A stretch of DNA of 64,000 bases. Origin: a virus. A program made the translations under genes and the position numbers. Location of the stretch: positions 1-64,000 of IMG/VR virus record IMGVR_UViG_3300023174_000133. One strand, 5' to 3'. Within the stretch, counting starts at the first letter, position 1. Each line of letters begins with the position of its first letter. Below the pieces are notes generated by a model. The model was not told where the DNA came from, searched no databases, and saw nothing but the letters and a program-made list of their open reading frames with translations. Of this stretch, positions 25,806 to 33,234 are shown one piece after another.

Positions 25806-26693
25806 TTAGAAAAGATTACTGAAATATCTCTCGCCCCGGTCGCAGAGTACGGTCGCGACATTTTTAGCACCTGTCTTACGAGCCCATCGTTCTGCGGCTA
25901 TCAAATTTGCGCAAGCAGAAAATCCAACAAATAAACCCGACGACGCCGCCAATATTCTTGAGCGTTCTTCGGCTTCATGAGTCTTGACAAGGATTATATC
26001 GTCGACTTTTTTCAAATCCACGAGAAATTTTGAACCATCGCCGATTCCCTGAATGCCATGAAGACCTTTTTGTCCACCACTCATAACTGGAGATTCGGCT
26101 GGTTCGACAGCAACTAATTTCGTATTGGGAGAAAGCGTTCTAAATACATGCCCGACTCCCATCAATGTGCCACCTGTACCAGTCCCGGCTACGAAAGCAT
26201 CGAGCGTAATACCTTGTTCACGAAGCTGATTCCAGAGCTCACTACCTGTACCATCAATGTGAGCCCTAATATTCCAATGATTATGAAATTGATTACCGTT
26301 AAACCAACCATTCGTCTCAGCCATTTCGTTCCTAAGCGCAATCGCTCCCTCAAAATCTCCATCTCCCACCTCTATGAGCTTTGCACCATAAGCCTTAAAC
26401 GCTTTCTTCCTTTCCTCACTCATGTTCTTCGGCATAATAAGCGTGCAAGAAATTCCATAATACGCGCAAAACATCGCAAATGAAATACCTGCGTTACCAG
26501 AAGTCGCCTCTATGAGATTTCCACCTCTGGCAAGTTTACCTTCTCGCATTGCCTCTTGCATAATTCTTAACATCGGACGGTCTTTTATCGAACCACTTGG
26601 ATTTAAAAATTCTGCCTTCGCCCAAATAACTAAATCGCCCAAGTCAAATTTTAGTAGTGGAGTATTTCCAACAAGGTCGGGTAACGTTAACAT
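25806..26693 (-). CDS. Cysteine synthase-like PLP enzyme (CysK/CysM family)
   Basis: The PLP-lysine motif is NPSGSIKDRP with K37; LIEATSGNAGI and GTGTGGTLMG (phosphate-binding glycine loop) follow, as does a conserved C-terminal ending. The 295-residue length is near that of CysK/CysM (about 300). The reaction would be O-acetylserine plus sulfide to cysteine, or a related beta-replacement. TSGNAGI instead of the usual TSGNTGI is a small deviation. An auxiliary metabolic gene; it may relieve cysteine shortage or detoxify sulfide in the host. Confidence 0.92.
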   Translation of the reverse strand: MLTLPDLVGNTPLLKFDLGDLVIWAKAEFLNPSGSIKDRPMLRIMQEAMREGKLARGGNLIEATSGNAGISFAMFCAYYGISCTLIMPKNMSEERKKAFKAYGAKLIEVGDGDFEGAIALRNEMAETNGWFNGNQFHNHWNIRAHIDGTGSELWNQLREQGITLDAFVAGTGTGGTLMGVGHVFRTLSPNTKLVAVEPAESPVMSGGQKGLHGIQGIGDGSKFLVDLKKVDDIILVKTHEAEERSRILAASSGLFVGFSACANLIAAERWARKTGAKNVATVLCDRGERYFSNLF

Positions 26694-26701
26694 AAGGATA
26701 A

Positions 26702-26709
26702 GTATTTAG
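26702..26709 (+). promoter_or_regulatory. GTATTTAG late-type promoter word
   Basis: GTATTTAG lies 19 nt before the TTG at 26729, with GGAG between. One of the nine promoter-like words in the set. Confidence 0.4.
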
Positions 26710-26728
26710 AAATATCTGGAGATTTAAA

Positions 26729-27745
26729 TTGTTATTAAAAGAATTTCGCGCACTAATCAGAGAGATCATTCTTGAATCGACCCCAAGAATTCCTGACCTA
26801 TCAAGGGAAGACATAATCGAAGTACTACAAGACATCTTGGGTCGCGATCCTCTAATTTCTTATACTGAAAAATTAGCAGGTCAATTCCTGGAAATCAAAA
26901 TACAAGACGGAGAAGTCGGAAGCATATTCAAGGATGCAAAAGAAAAAGGAGTCCCGCACGGACTTAGATATGACACGGGAGGTACTGCGCGCAGTCTTCG
27001 TTCGATAACGCTGCCACCTGAAATGGAAGGAAAAACATATCAGTTTGAAATCCTAAAACCAGATAATAGGCCTGACTATGTCAATTATACTGTTGGCGAC
27101 AAAACTCTCGCGATTGAATTTACGGGAGCGTTAACACCAGAAGTCGCGTCGAAATTGAACGCTGCACAACCGCATGTTACATTTATGTCGAAGGCTGATA
27201 TTACTCGCAAACCAAAACCTCTTTCGCCTGAACTCGCCGAAAAGGTTAAGGCTGCATTAGTTGGCGTCTCATCTTCTCCGAAAATGAAGAGAGCCGATAA
27301 AGAAGCTATTGAATCTCTAATTTCGACAGCACTCGTAGAAATATTTGGAGACTCGATACTTGGCGGTGCACCAGAAGGTATATTCGCAACTGGCACTTCG
27401 AAATCATTTAAAATACCAGAAGCTTCTTACGCGTTAGTACAAAGGTTACAAGCTCCAATTTATGCCGTATTCTCAGAAAAGAGCACATACGATCTCCACG
27501 AGCTCGAAAATAGGATAGCTTCATTCACACCTGAAGATAAAATGGCGAAGCAAATAAAACAATACTTAGAAGCCACTGCTAACGGTTTACCGAAAGGATT
27601 CAGAACGTTCTTCACGCCTGAAGAAGCATCAGGATTATTGCAACAATTAGAATCGATCCTCACGGGCGACCCGACAACCGCTTCAAGTTTCTATAGGCAA
27701 TTCCGCCGCCGCGTTAGTAACAAAACACAGTGGGTCGCGACCTGA
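26729..27745 (+). CDS. Tagged, ligase-like fold protein, 338 aa
   Basis: TTG start with GGAG spacing. The N-terminal tag is LLKEFRALIREIILES, with the prohead-protease-type triplet ILE at the end. The rest resembles the covalent nucleotidyltransferase (ligase) fold: IKIQDGEVGSIF looks like motif I with shifted spacing (K-I-Q-D-G), YQFEILKPDNRPDYVNY resembles motif IIIa, and APEGIFATGTSKSFKI looks like motifs IV-V. The same layout is seen in 47230-48486. Catalytic lysine spacing is abnormal, so activity is uncertain. Possibly packaged in the virion. Confidence 0.6.
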   Translation: MLLKEFRALIREIILESTPRIPDLSREDIIEVLQDILGRDPLISYTEKLAGQFLEIKIQDGEVGSIFKDAKEKGVPHGLRYDTGGTARSLRSITLPPEMEGKTYQFEILKPDNRPDYVNYTVGDKTLAIEFTGALTPEVASKLNAAQPHVTFMSKADITRKPKPLSPELAEKVKAALVGVSSSPKMKRADKEAIESLISTALVEIFGDSILGGAPEGIFATGTSKSFKIPEASYALVQRLQAPIYAVFSEKSTYDLHELENRIASFTPEDKMAKQIKQYLEATANGLPKGFRTFFTPEEASGLLQQLESILTGDPTTASSFYRQFRRRVSNKTQWVAT

Positions 27746-27747
27746 TT

Positions 27748-27821
27748 TGGTAGGGCCACCAGGATTTGAACCTAGATTCTCAGAGTCAAAGTCTGATGTC
27801 CTACCCTTGGACGATAGCCCT
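27748..27821 (-). tRNA. tRNA-Gln (TTG)
   Basis: Anticodon loop CTTTGAC in stem TCAGA/TCTGA, acceptor AGGGCTA/TGGCCCT (one G-T pair), discriminator A, CCA encoded. 74 nt. Confidence 0.92.
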
Positions 27822-27826
27822 AAAAT

Positions 27827-27901
27827 TGGAGCGGGCGACGTGGATTGAACACGCGACCGGGAGGTTGGAAACCTCCAGCTCTACCGCTGAGCTACACCCG
27901 C
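27827..27901 (-). tRNA. tRNA-Gly (TCC)
   Basis: Anticodon loop TTTCCAA in stem GGAGG/CCTCC, acceptor GCGGGTG/CGCCCGC, discriminator T, CCA encoded. 5 nt from tRNA-Gln, so cotranscribed. Confidence 0.92.
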
Positions 27902-27947
27902 ACAAATAAAATATAAAAAGTTTTTATTCTTTGTTTATTATGAATAA

Positions 27948-29264
27948 TTAGACTTTCGATTTTAGAATAGAAACTTTCGAAGCCGCAGCTATAAGAGCTT
28001 TTAAAGCCGGAGCTGTGATTACTAATTTAGCCACGCTAGTAGTCCCAACAGTCGTTGGAGCTATGCTTTTTGCTATTTGCGAAGTCGAATCAGGAACTGA
28101 AGAAATCGTTTTTTCTGCAGTATCTTTCGAACTTTCTATAATCTTCTGCGAATTATATTGTTCAAGTGTGGTAGAAATTAATCGATTAATAAGAACAAGA
28201 CCACCGTAGTCTTCATTCAACGGGTCACTTGACATTTTTTGAGACACTTCGATTGCGCAATCAAGTCCTGAATCTACGACTTTTTTGGCAAACTCGTAAG
28301 ACAACTCTGTGTCTTTAAGAGCTTCGGGCGTCGGTTTCGACATCGACGCAGTCTTTTTGAAAGATTCAATATCATTAACTAGAGCTTTCTTAAGAGTTTC
28401 GAAAAAAGAATCTTTGTCGATTGAGTCAAACAAACTTTTATCAATCACGACTTGCTTCCCACCACGTCTTGCTGCGATATCTGACACGACGCCCTTCGCA
28501 ACCTGTCGCGCAAAAACAGCAAATTGAAAATCTAAAGAACCGATTTCATTCGATGGTTTATCTAGAACCTGCCTCACAGATTCTACTGAAGAAACAGACT
28601 TTAAGAAATAATTCAGCGTCTTCGAATCATAGATGCTCAAACCTCGCGTAGACAAATTAATTTCTTGCTTTAAGATTGTAATAGATTTTTCAATCGTATT
28701 CTTTAATAATTCATCGTTACCAGTATTAGATGTCCCAATGTCAATATGAGTATAACTCTTGGTATTAACGTAATTAGTGCTTACATCTTTAAGAGATAGA
28801 TAACTTGATGCAGCCGACTGAACGATGGATGCAACTCTACCATCTACTGTGCTCAAAGACGACGGTGGACTAACCAAATATTTCTTTATCGCGTCGAGGC
28901 TCTTCGATATAGAATACAAAGACATTCTCGTTGAATAATCCATCGTCGAACTTCCATACCCAGCCAACGTCGTCTGTCTCGTATACGTGTCTAATAACAT
29001 CTTCTGCACACTCGCGAGCATCTCTGGCGTGATATCTTTCGAGTCGAATGGCGTTAACTTCGTCGACGATGCAGCGTCCGCCTCGACCTTTCCCGTCGCT
29101 TCTAGAGCCGCCTGACTAATCGAGACAATGACTGCAGGAGTGTTATCAACTGTTTGACTCGCTGCAGCTTTAATAGCAGTTGAAGCTGAAGGAGTAAGAG
29201 TCTTCATAATACTCGAACTCGGACTAACGAACTTCATCCCACTCAACGTTGCAACACTCGGCAT
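27948..29264 (-). CDS. Ser/Thr/Ala-rich protein, 438 aa, probable structural protein
   Basis: No domain recognised. Composition is rich in Ser, Thr, Ala and Val with long predicted helices in the middle (DSIDKDSFFETLKKALVNDI, LVLINRLISTTLEQYNSQKI). N-terminus MPSVATLSGMKFVSPSSS has no tag or signal. An ATACTTAA word lies 26 nt upstream, as with fibre genes. A virion-associated role is guessed from composition and promoter class. Confidence 0.7.
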   Translation of the reverse strand: MPSVATLSGMKFVSPSSSIMKTLTPSASTAIKAAASQTVDNTPAVIVSISQAALEATGKVEADAASSTKLTPFDSKDITPEMLASVQKMLLDTYTRQTTLAGYGSSTMDYSTRMSLYSISKSLDAIKKYLVSPPSSLSTVDGRVASIVQSAASSYLSLKDVSTNYVNTKSYTHIDIGTSNTGNDELLKNTIEKSITILKQEINLSTRGLSIYDSKTLNYFLKSVSSVESVRQVLDKPSNEIGSLDFQFAVFARQVAKGVVSDIAARRGGKQVVIDKSLFDSIDKDSFFETLKKALVNDIESFKKTASMSKPTPEALKDTELSYEFAKKVVDSGLDCAIEVSQKMSSDPLNEDYGGLVLINRLISTTLEQYNSQKIIESSKDTAEKTISSVPDSTSQIAKSIAPTTVGTTSVAKLVITAPALKALIAAASKVSILKSKV

Positions 29265-29290
29265 CTTCCACCCCCTAATACATTATATTA

Positions 29291-29298
29291 TTAAGTAT
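29291..29298 (-). promoter_or_regulatory. ATACTTAA late-type promoter word
   Basis: On the minus strand, 26 nt before the start at 29264. Member of the nine-copy set. Confidence 0.4.
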
Positions 29299-29320
29299 GC
29301 GCTTTATACAAAACGCGAGG

Positions 29321-29406
29321 TGGTGGGTGAAGAAGGATTCGAACCTCCGTAGGCGTAAGCCGGCGGGTTTACAGCCCGCTCCCTTTGGCCGCTCGGGCAT
29401 TCACCC
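29321..29406 (-). tRNA. tRNA-Tyr (GTA)
   Basis: Long variable arm, anticodon loop CTGTAAA in stem GCGGG/CCCGC, acceptor GGGTGAA/TTCACCC, discriminator A, CCA encoded. 86 nt. Confidence 0.93.
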
Positions 29407-29420
29407 AAAACTATATTAAA

Positions 29421-29495
29421 TGGTGGAGGATAGGGGAGTCAAACCCCTGACCCCCTGCGTGCAAAGCAGGTGCTCTCTCACTGAGCTAATCCCCC
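29421..29495 (-). tRNA. tRNA-Ala (TGC)
   Basis: Anticodon loop TTTGCAC in stem CCTGC/GCAGG, acceptor GGGGGAT/ATCCTCC (one G-T), T loop TTTGACT slightly unusual, discriminator A, CCA encoded. 75 nt. Confidence 0.9.
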
Positions 29496-29499
29496 GAAG

Positions 29500-29587
29500 T
29501 GGCGGAATCGGCCTGATTCGAACAGGCGGTATCTTTCGATACGGAAGTTTTCAAGACTTCTGGAATAAACCGCTCTCCCACGATTCC
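29500..29587 (-). tRNA. tRNA-Ser (TGA)
   Basis: Long variable arm (GTATCGAAAGATAC hairpin), anticodon loop CTTGAAA in stem GAAGT/ACTTC, acceptor GGAATCG/CGATTCC, discriminator G, CCA encoded. A TTATATTCT box lies just upstream (29592-29600) and may be its promoter. Confidence 0.93.
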
Positions 29588-29621
29588 TCTGAAAGAATAT
29601 AATACAATAAATTCTACATTT

Positions 29622-29891
29622 TTAAACTAAAATATCCCAATCATCGCTCCAATCCCGGTCAAGGCTATCGTACGACCAAGTGGTGCCACCCGCCAACACC
29701 GTCCACACGAAACCGTATTCTTCACCACCCTCAATGGCCACCAGCAACGCCCTATCACCCGGTGCAAAGTAGATAAAATCCCCAGGCTCGTTCGGTCCAA
29801 TGGGCGTCACAATAAAATTAATCAAGTGAATCCGACACTTCGCGACTAAAATATCACCGGGTTTGGGTTGACGATTCATTTCGTTATTCAC
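29622..29891 (-). CDS. Small SH3-like family protein, 89 aa
   Basis: KPGDILVAKCRIHLINFIVT, then GDRALLVAIEGG and WTVLAGGTTWSYDSL, ending SDDWDILV. The layout is GD-(I/L)-V, a beta strand pair, Trp, short acidic end, shared with the next two genes and many small ORFs at 57-60 kb. GTG start overlapping the TGA of the upstream gene. Confidence 0.65.
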   Translation of the reverse strand: MNNEMNRQPKPGDILVAKCRIHLINFIVTPIGPNEPGDFIYFAPGDRALLVAIEGGEEYGFVWTVLAGGTTWSYDSLDRDWSDDWDILV

Positions 29892-30163
29892 TCTTCATCG
29901 CTCCCGATTAGGTCCCAATCATCGTCCCATACACTCGGCGTCTCATAATCATAGATGTTCCCATCCGAAAATACACGCCAAATCCCAGTATTAAAAAAGA
30001 TATCGACGATGATAACAGCATCACCCATTTCAAAATCTCGTACGCTGGAATAGGAATAGGTCGTGTGGTTCTTCTCGTCGATGCACGGCACCCATAGGGT
30101 CAAGTTCTCCCTCGCCACGAGGATATCACCGACACGAGGTATTCGAGGTTCGTCGGCACTCAT
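29888..30163 (-). CDS. Small SH3-like family protein, 91 aa
   Basis: Start chosen at 30163 because it overlaps the preceding stop as ATGA and has a strong GGGGGAAGG site. RIPRVGDILVARENL, MGDAVIIVDIFFNTGIWRV and SVWDDDWDLIGSDEE give the same GD-strand-W-DDWD layout as its neighbours. Paralogue of 29622-29891 and 30160-30402. Confidence 0.65.
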   Translation of the reverse strand: MSADEPRIPRVGDILVARENLTLWVPCIDEKNHTTYSYSSVRDFEMGDAVIIVDIFFNTGIWRVFSDGNIYDYETPSVWDDDWDLIGSDEE

Positions 30164-30402
30164 TCCTTCCCCCAACTCACGACGTCCCAATTGTTCTTCC
30201 AGCCTTCGTCGTGAACCCAGAGATTGAACCAATGCACGATTCCACGGCGGGAAGATAGCGTCCAGCATCCTGGGTAAGGTCTCTTTGAAACCTCAAGAAG
30301 TAGAAATCGCTCGCCACGCTCGGTCGACGTCCACTCGTTTAAACCGAACGAGAGGTCATTCTTGCACCGGGCATTAAGAATCGTTCCGGACGGAGGCGAC
30401 AT
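30160..30402 (-). CDS. Small SH3-like family protein, 80 aa
   Basis: MSPPSGTILNARCKNDLSFG, ERGERFLLLEVSKRPYPGCW and NNWDVVSWGKE follow the layout of its two downstream paralogues, with GTI in place of GDI. First gene of the three-gene coupled group; a GTTATATT word lies 30 nt upstream. Confidence 0.65.
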   Translation of the reverse strand: MSPPSGTILNARCKNDLSFGLNEWTSTERGERFLLLEVSKRPYPGCWTLSSRRGIVHWFNLWVHDEGWKNNWDVVSWGKE

Positions 30403-30419
30403 CGTGACACCTTAATCGT

Positions 30420-30468
30420 GGTTACAAAATAATATAACCCGCGAATCCAAAAATGGACAGGCGGGTTA
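30420..30468 (-). repeat. 49-bp duplicated hairpin-promoter element, copy 1
   Basis: Nearly identical to 31388-31436 (one mismatch). It contains an 8-bp inverted repeat (30435-30442 with 30461-30468) with an inner TCCA/TGGA pair, and the GTTATATT word at 30433-30440. It lies after the stop of 30496 and before the start at 30402, so it could terminate one unit and start the next. Confidence 0.75.
30433..30440 (-). promoter_or_regulatory. GTTATATT promoter word
   Basis: Minus-strand GTTATATT in the shoulder of the hairpin, 30 nt upstream of the start at 30402. Confidence 0.5.
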
Positions 30469-30495
30469 TGAGATTGTATCAAATTAAGTAGAGAA

Positions 30496-31314
30496 CTAGA
30501 CTCTCGCGCAAATCATCTTGCCTCGAGCGTTCTTACGGAACTCGTCACCAGCTCGCTTGACCAATGCGCGTAGTTCTTCGAGCTCAGGAATGGTCTCACC
30601 TGTCGCATCTTGATTGTAATGAAACCCTCGACCCGTAATGAGTTCCTGACACATAATTTCTGAGGAAACATCTTCAGTTGAAGACTCAGGTAACGTGCCA
30701 TCTCTCGCCGATGCCATCGTCAAAGCTTTAAATTTCGTCGCGACAAGACACTTTTTCTGGACTAGTCTAAAAGTTGGTGCCAACTTATACGCGATATCAG
30801 AACCACCACCAGACGCTTGCGAATCAAATATTGCGTGCATTACCATCCAAGGAGACGGCAACGCACCCTGAAACATATTGATGTTTGAAATAAGTATGAT
30901 TAAATCATTAGAACCAACTTGATTCACTAATGCGGGGTCGTACCCAACAGTTATGAGAGCTTCCTTGCCATCCTCAATGGGCATAATCATCGCTCGGCCG
31001 GCCCAATCATCACTATCGTCAACATTGATTCCTACTTCCTCGAAAGCGCTCCCACCGCCCGCGATACCCGCAACAGTCGCAATCCATACATTAAATGGAA
31101 TATTCTTGTAGTAAGCAGACGCTTTCTTCAACCAAGAACCAGACTGCGTGTATTTTTTTACTGCGAGTTGCTGCTTGGCGTCAGCAGGTTCTCCACCAAA
31201 ATCCGTACCATCGACCGCGCCAAGACTACCCGCAAATGCCATCTCATCCAGACTACGCTCGATTTCCTCTCGAACGATTCGTCGCAATCTAGACTCTGTC
31301 AATCTAATCGCCAT
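30496..31314 (-). CDS. Tagged protein, 272 aa, unknown function
   Basis: The start at 31314 (MAIRLTESRLRRIVREEIER, then SLDE) has a GAGG site and gives the tag at the N-terminus; LDE is the protease-type triplet. After the tag comes a beta-rich body (IPFNVWIATVAGIAGGGSAF, DWAGRAMIMPIEDGKEA, YDPALVNQVGSNDLIILISN, and PSPWMVMHAIFDSQASGG) of unknown fold. The C-terminus ends FRKNARGKMICARV. No enzymatic motif recognised. A duplicated hairpin follows and a 36-nt upstream box duplicated before the next tagged gene precedes it. Confidence 0.7.
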   Translation of the reverse strand: MAIRLTESRLRRIVREEIERSLDEMAFAGSLGAVDGTDFGGEPADAKQQLAVKKYTQSGSWLKKASAYYKNIPFNVWIATVAGIAGGGSAFEEVGINVDDSDDWAGRAMIMPIEDGKEALITVGYDPALVNQVGSNDLIILISNINMFQGALPSPWMVMHAIFDSQASGGGSDIAYKLAPTFRLVQKKCLVATKFKALTMASARDGTLPESSTEDVSSEIMCQELITGRGFHYNQDATGETIPELEELRALVKRAGDEFRKNARGKMICARV

Positions 31315-31333
31315 ATCATAACCTCGCAGCGTG

Positions 31334-31369
31334 GAAACATTCAACACACTTATTGGTATATATGGGGCA
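31334..31369 (-). promoter_or_regulatory. 36-nt duplicated upstream box, copy 1
   Basis: Matches 31833-31868 with two mismatches. On the minus strand it contains CCCCATATATACCAATAAG. Located 20-55 nt before a tagged gene in both places, so probably a promoter region. Confidence 0.6.
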
Positions 31370-31387
31370 TTGTGGCATGTTGGATGC

Positions 31388-31436
31388 GGTTGCAAAATAA
31401 TATAACCCGCGAATCCAAAAATGGACAGGCGGGTTA
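31388..31436 (-). repeat. 49-bp duplicated hairpin-promoter element, copy 2
   Basis: Pair of 30420-30468. Hairpin 31403-31410 with 31429-31436 and GTTATATT at 31399-31406; follows the stop of 31466-31813. Confidence 0.75.
31399..31406 (-). promoter_or_regulatory. GTTATATT promoter word
   Basis: Part of the duplicated element, 84 nt upstream of the start at 31314; the nearer 36-nt box may be the true promoter. Confidence 0.35.
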
Positions 31437-31465
31437 CAAATTTTATTTAACGTTTTTAGTCGTTA

Positions 31466-31813
31466 TCAGACGCTGGAGATGAGAGCCGAGTCCCATAACA
31501 AATCGATATCTACGTCTTTGCGAGAACCCGTTTCATCTTCAATCGTCGCAAGACCCTCTTCTTCATCGACAGCGACAACCTTAAAAGAATCAGCAACCCA
31601 GCAACGTCTCTGCCCAACCTTTAATTCAGGCGCAGTCTCTTTCGGAGCATTTGCCCAAGGAGCATAATCCATAGGGTCATCATAACCACCCGGAGCCATC
31701 GCACCCTTACCAACTCGTTTCTTATATCCAGCGGCGACGCTAATCTCACTAATCCTACGAGCTTCTTCCCTAATAATCTGACGCAACTTAGACTCTGACA
31801 ACTTAATAGCCAT
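31466..31813 (-). CDS. Tagged protein, 115 aa, unknown
   Basis: MAIKLSESKLRQIIREEARR followed by ISE, the same tag as 30496. The body is short: YKKRVGKGAMAPGGYDDPMD, and LKVGQRRCWVADSFKVVAVD with ATIEDETGSRKDVDIDLLW resembling the small SH3-like fold. Start at 31813 preceded by GGGGGA. With the neighbouring tagged gene it is a tandem cassette with near-identical flanks. Confidence 0.7.
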   Translation of the reverse strand: MAIKLSESKLRQIIREEARRISEISVAAGYKKRVGKGAMAPGGYDDPMDYAPWANAPKETAPELKVGQRRCWVADSFKVVAVDEEEGLATIEDETGSRKDVDIDLLWDSALISSV

Positions 31814-31832
31814 CTTGTAATCCCCCGGCGCT

Positions 31833-31868
31833 GAAACATTCAACGCGCTTATTGGTATATATGGGGCA
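31833..31868 (-). promoter_or_regulatory. 36-nt duplicated upstream box, copy 2
   Basis: Pair of 31334-31369, 20 nt upstream of the start at 31813. Confidence 0.6.
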
Positions 31869-31881
31869 CAGACTATCAGAA

Positions 31882-31954
31882 TATCCCCGACACGAATTGA
31901 ACGTGCGACCTACTGATTAGGAATCAGTTGCTCTATCCACTGAGCTACGGAGAC
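31882..31954 (-). tRNA. tRNA-Arg (CCT)
   Basis: Anticodon loop TTCCTAA in stem ACTGA/TCAGT, acceptor GTCTCCG/CGGGGAT with G-T and T-G pairs, discriminator A, no encoded CCA. 73 nt. Confidence 0.9.
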
Positions 31955-31958
31955 AAAA

Positions 31959-32615
31959 TTAAAAATTAAATTTTCTACCCTTAATCCATCCTTGAGAAAG
32001 CCACTGCTCAAGTTCTTCTTTTTTGATTTTTTTACTAACCTTCTCTTCTAAAGAATGGACCCAACAAGTTCCATATTGCGAATTCTTTTCACCTAATTGA
32101 CTAATCGCATTCGCTTTACCAATTTTTTCTTTGGTTTCTTCTCGATGCGTTTTACCAGTCCAGTCAGGAGCTTTGAACTTCCCTTCTTTAAAATACTGTC
32201 GATTTCTTTCTGCAACTCGTAAAGATGTATTTTTTCTAAACTCTGGATTTTGCCAACACTTAAAGAAGGCTATAGAACCAGCTTTCGCTTTATTAGCTTT
32301 TATTATTTTTTCATCGCCATGATTCGCAGCGTACCACCCGCCGTTTCCACCTGTTGTCATATTATAAGTTTCATTTGATTTTACGAAATCTTCAGTAACC
32401 AATGACTTTTCAAATAGAAATGCTTCGTCACTAGTATCAAAAAATTGTATTATTTCTTTTTTAAAGTTTTCAATACCATATTTTTTGATAGCTCTATTTA
32501 AAAGTAGACCACTTCCCATATATTCATCGTCGATTTTGGAAGTTGAATGTTTACCGATATAGATTTTACCATCTAATAGATTCGTGATTTTATAGACATA
32601 ATGATAGTGTTGCAT
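31959..32615 (-). CDS. GIY-YIG homing endonuclease-like protein, 218 aa
   Basis: YHYVYKITNLLDGKIYIGKH is the GIY-YIG core, followed by NFKKEIIQFFDTSDEAFLFE. A NUMOD3-type DNA-binding motif (GKTHREETKEKIGKANA) occurs near 160-180, and the C-terminal segment (WVHSLEEKVSKKIKKEELEQ, then LSQGWIKGR) is a common tail of this class. The start at 32615 (MQHYHYVYK) is preferred; 32630 is possible, and neither has a ribosome site. It lies 4 nt from tRNA-Arg (CCT) and between tRNA genes, the usual place for a free-standing mobile nuclease. Confidence 0.9.
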   Translation of the reverse strand: MQHYHYVYKITNLLDGKIYIGKHSTSKIDDEYMGSGLLLNRAIKKYGIENFKKEIIQFFDTSDEAFLFEKSLVTEDFVKSNETYNMTTGGNGGWYAANHGDEKIIKANKAKAGSIAFFKCWQNPEFRKNTSLRVAERNRQYFKEGKFKAPDWTGKTHREETKEKIGKANAISQLGEKNSQYGTCWVHSLEEKVSKKIKKEELEQWLSQGWIKGRKFNF

Positions 32616-32657
32616 ATCATTATATATCAATGATTAGTTCGAATCGCGAAAAAAGAA

Positions 32658-32732
32658 TGGGATTGACGGGGTTCGAACCCGTGACTGTCGGCTTAAAAGG
32701 CCGCTACTCTTCCTAAACTGAGTTACAATCCC
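32658..32732 (-). tRNA. tRNA-Lys (TTT)
   Basis: Anticodon loop CTTTTAA, stem with one mismatch (GCGGC/GCCGA), acceptor GGGATTG/CAATCCC, discriminator A, no encoded CCA. 75 nt. Confidence 0.9.
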
Positions 32733-32740
32733 GTGAAATA

Positions 32741-32812
32741 TGCGTCCACCTGGATTCGAACCAGGAATGCAAGTTTAGAAGACTCGTGTGATATCCCTTT
32801 CACCATGAACGC
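32741..32812 (-). tRNA. tRNA-Arg (TCT)
   Basis: Anticodon loop CTTCTAA in stem CGAGT/ACTTG, acceptor GCGTTCA/TGGACGC with two non-Watson-Crick pairs, discriminator A, no encoded CCA. 72 nt. Confidence 0.87.
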
Positions 32813-32836
32813 GCAAAACGATTTAAAAGAAAAAAG

Positions 32837-32911
32837 TGGAGCCAGCACGCGGATTTGAACCGCGGACCTACAGATTACAAATCTGTTGCACTGCCGCTGT
32901 GCTATGCTGGC
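32837..32911 (-). tRNA. tRNA-Thr (TGT)
   Basis: Anticodon loop TTTGTAA in stem ACAGA/TCTGT, acceptor GCCAGCA/TGCTGGC, discriminator T, CCA encoded. 75 nt. Confidence 0.92.
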
Positions 32912-32926
32912 TTTTAAAGTTTTAAA

Positions 32927-32999
32927 TGCCGAAGGTGAGATTCGAACTCACGCTTGATCGATTTTGAGTCGATGGCCTCTGCCGCTGGGCTACTTCGGC
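32927..32999 (-). tRNA. tRNA-Leu (CAA) with a short variable loop
   Basis: Anticodon loop CTCAAAA in stem ATCGA/TCGAT, acceptor GCCGAAG/CTTCGGC, discriminator A, no encoded CCA. The variable region is only 5 nt (CAAGC), so it lacks the long arm expected of bacterial leucine tRNAs. Confidence 0.85.
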
Positions 33000-33012
33000 G
33001 TAAAAATTAAAG

Positions 33013-33089
33013 TGGCGTCCGAGGTGTGACTTGAACACACGACCCTCTGATTAACAGTCAAATGCTCTAACCAACTGAGCTACACGGAC
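33013..33089 (-). tRNA. tRNA-Asn (GTT)
   Basis: Anticodon loop CTGTTAA in stem TTTGA/TCAGA, acceptor GTCCGTG/CTCGGAC with one mismatch, discriminator G, CCA encoded. First tRNA of the minus-strand array. Confidence 0.9.
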
Positions 33090-33131
33090 GTTTTATCTTT
33101 TATTGTCTCCTTATTGGCGACTGACAAAGAT

Positions 33132-33139
33132 AATATAAC
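33132..33139 (-). promoter_or_regulatory. GTTATATT promoter word of the tRNA array
   Basis: Lies 42 nt upstream of tRNA-Asn; a 6-bp inverted repeat (AACCTG with CAGGTT) abuts it. Confidence 0.55.
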
Positions 33140-33206
33140 CTGTTTATCCCGTCTTTACAGGTTGCCTGCGCACTTTTTTGAGATTATTTTGTGTCCCGGC
33201 GCCTGT

Positions 33207-33214
33207 ATATTTAG
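33207..33214 (+). promoter_or_regulatory. ATATTTAG late-type promoter word
   Basis: Lies 20 nt before the GTG at 33235 with CGGAG between. Divergent from the tRNA promoter. Confidence 0.45.
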
Positions 33215-33234
33215 TGATATTACGGAGAACTATT

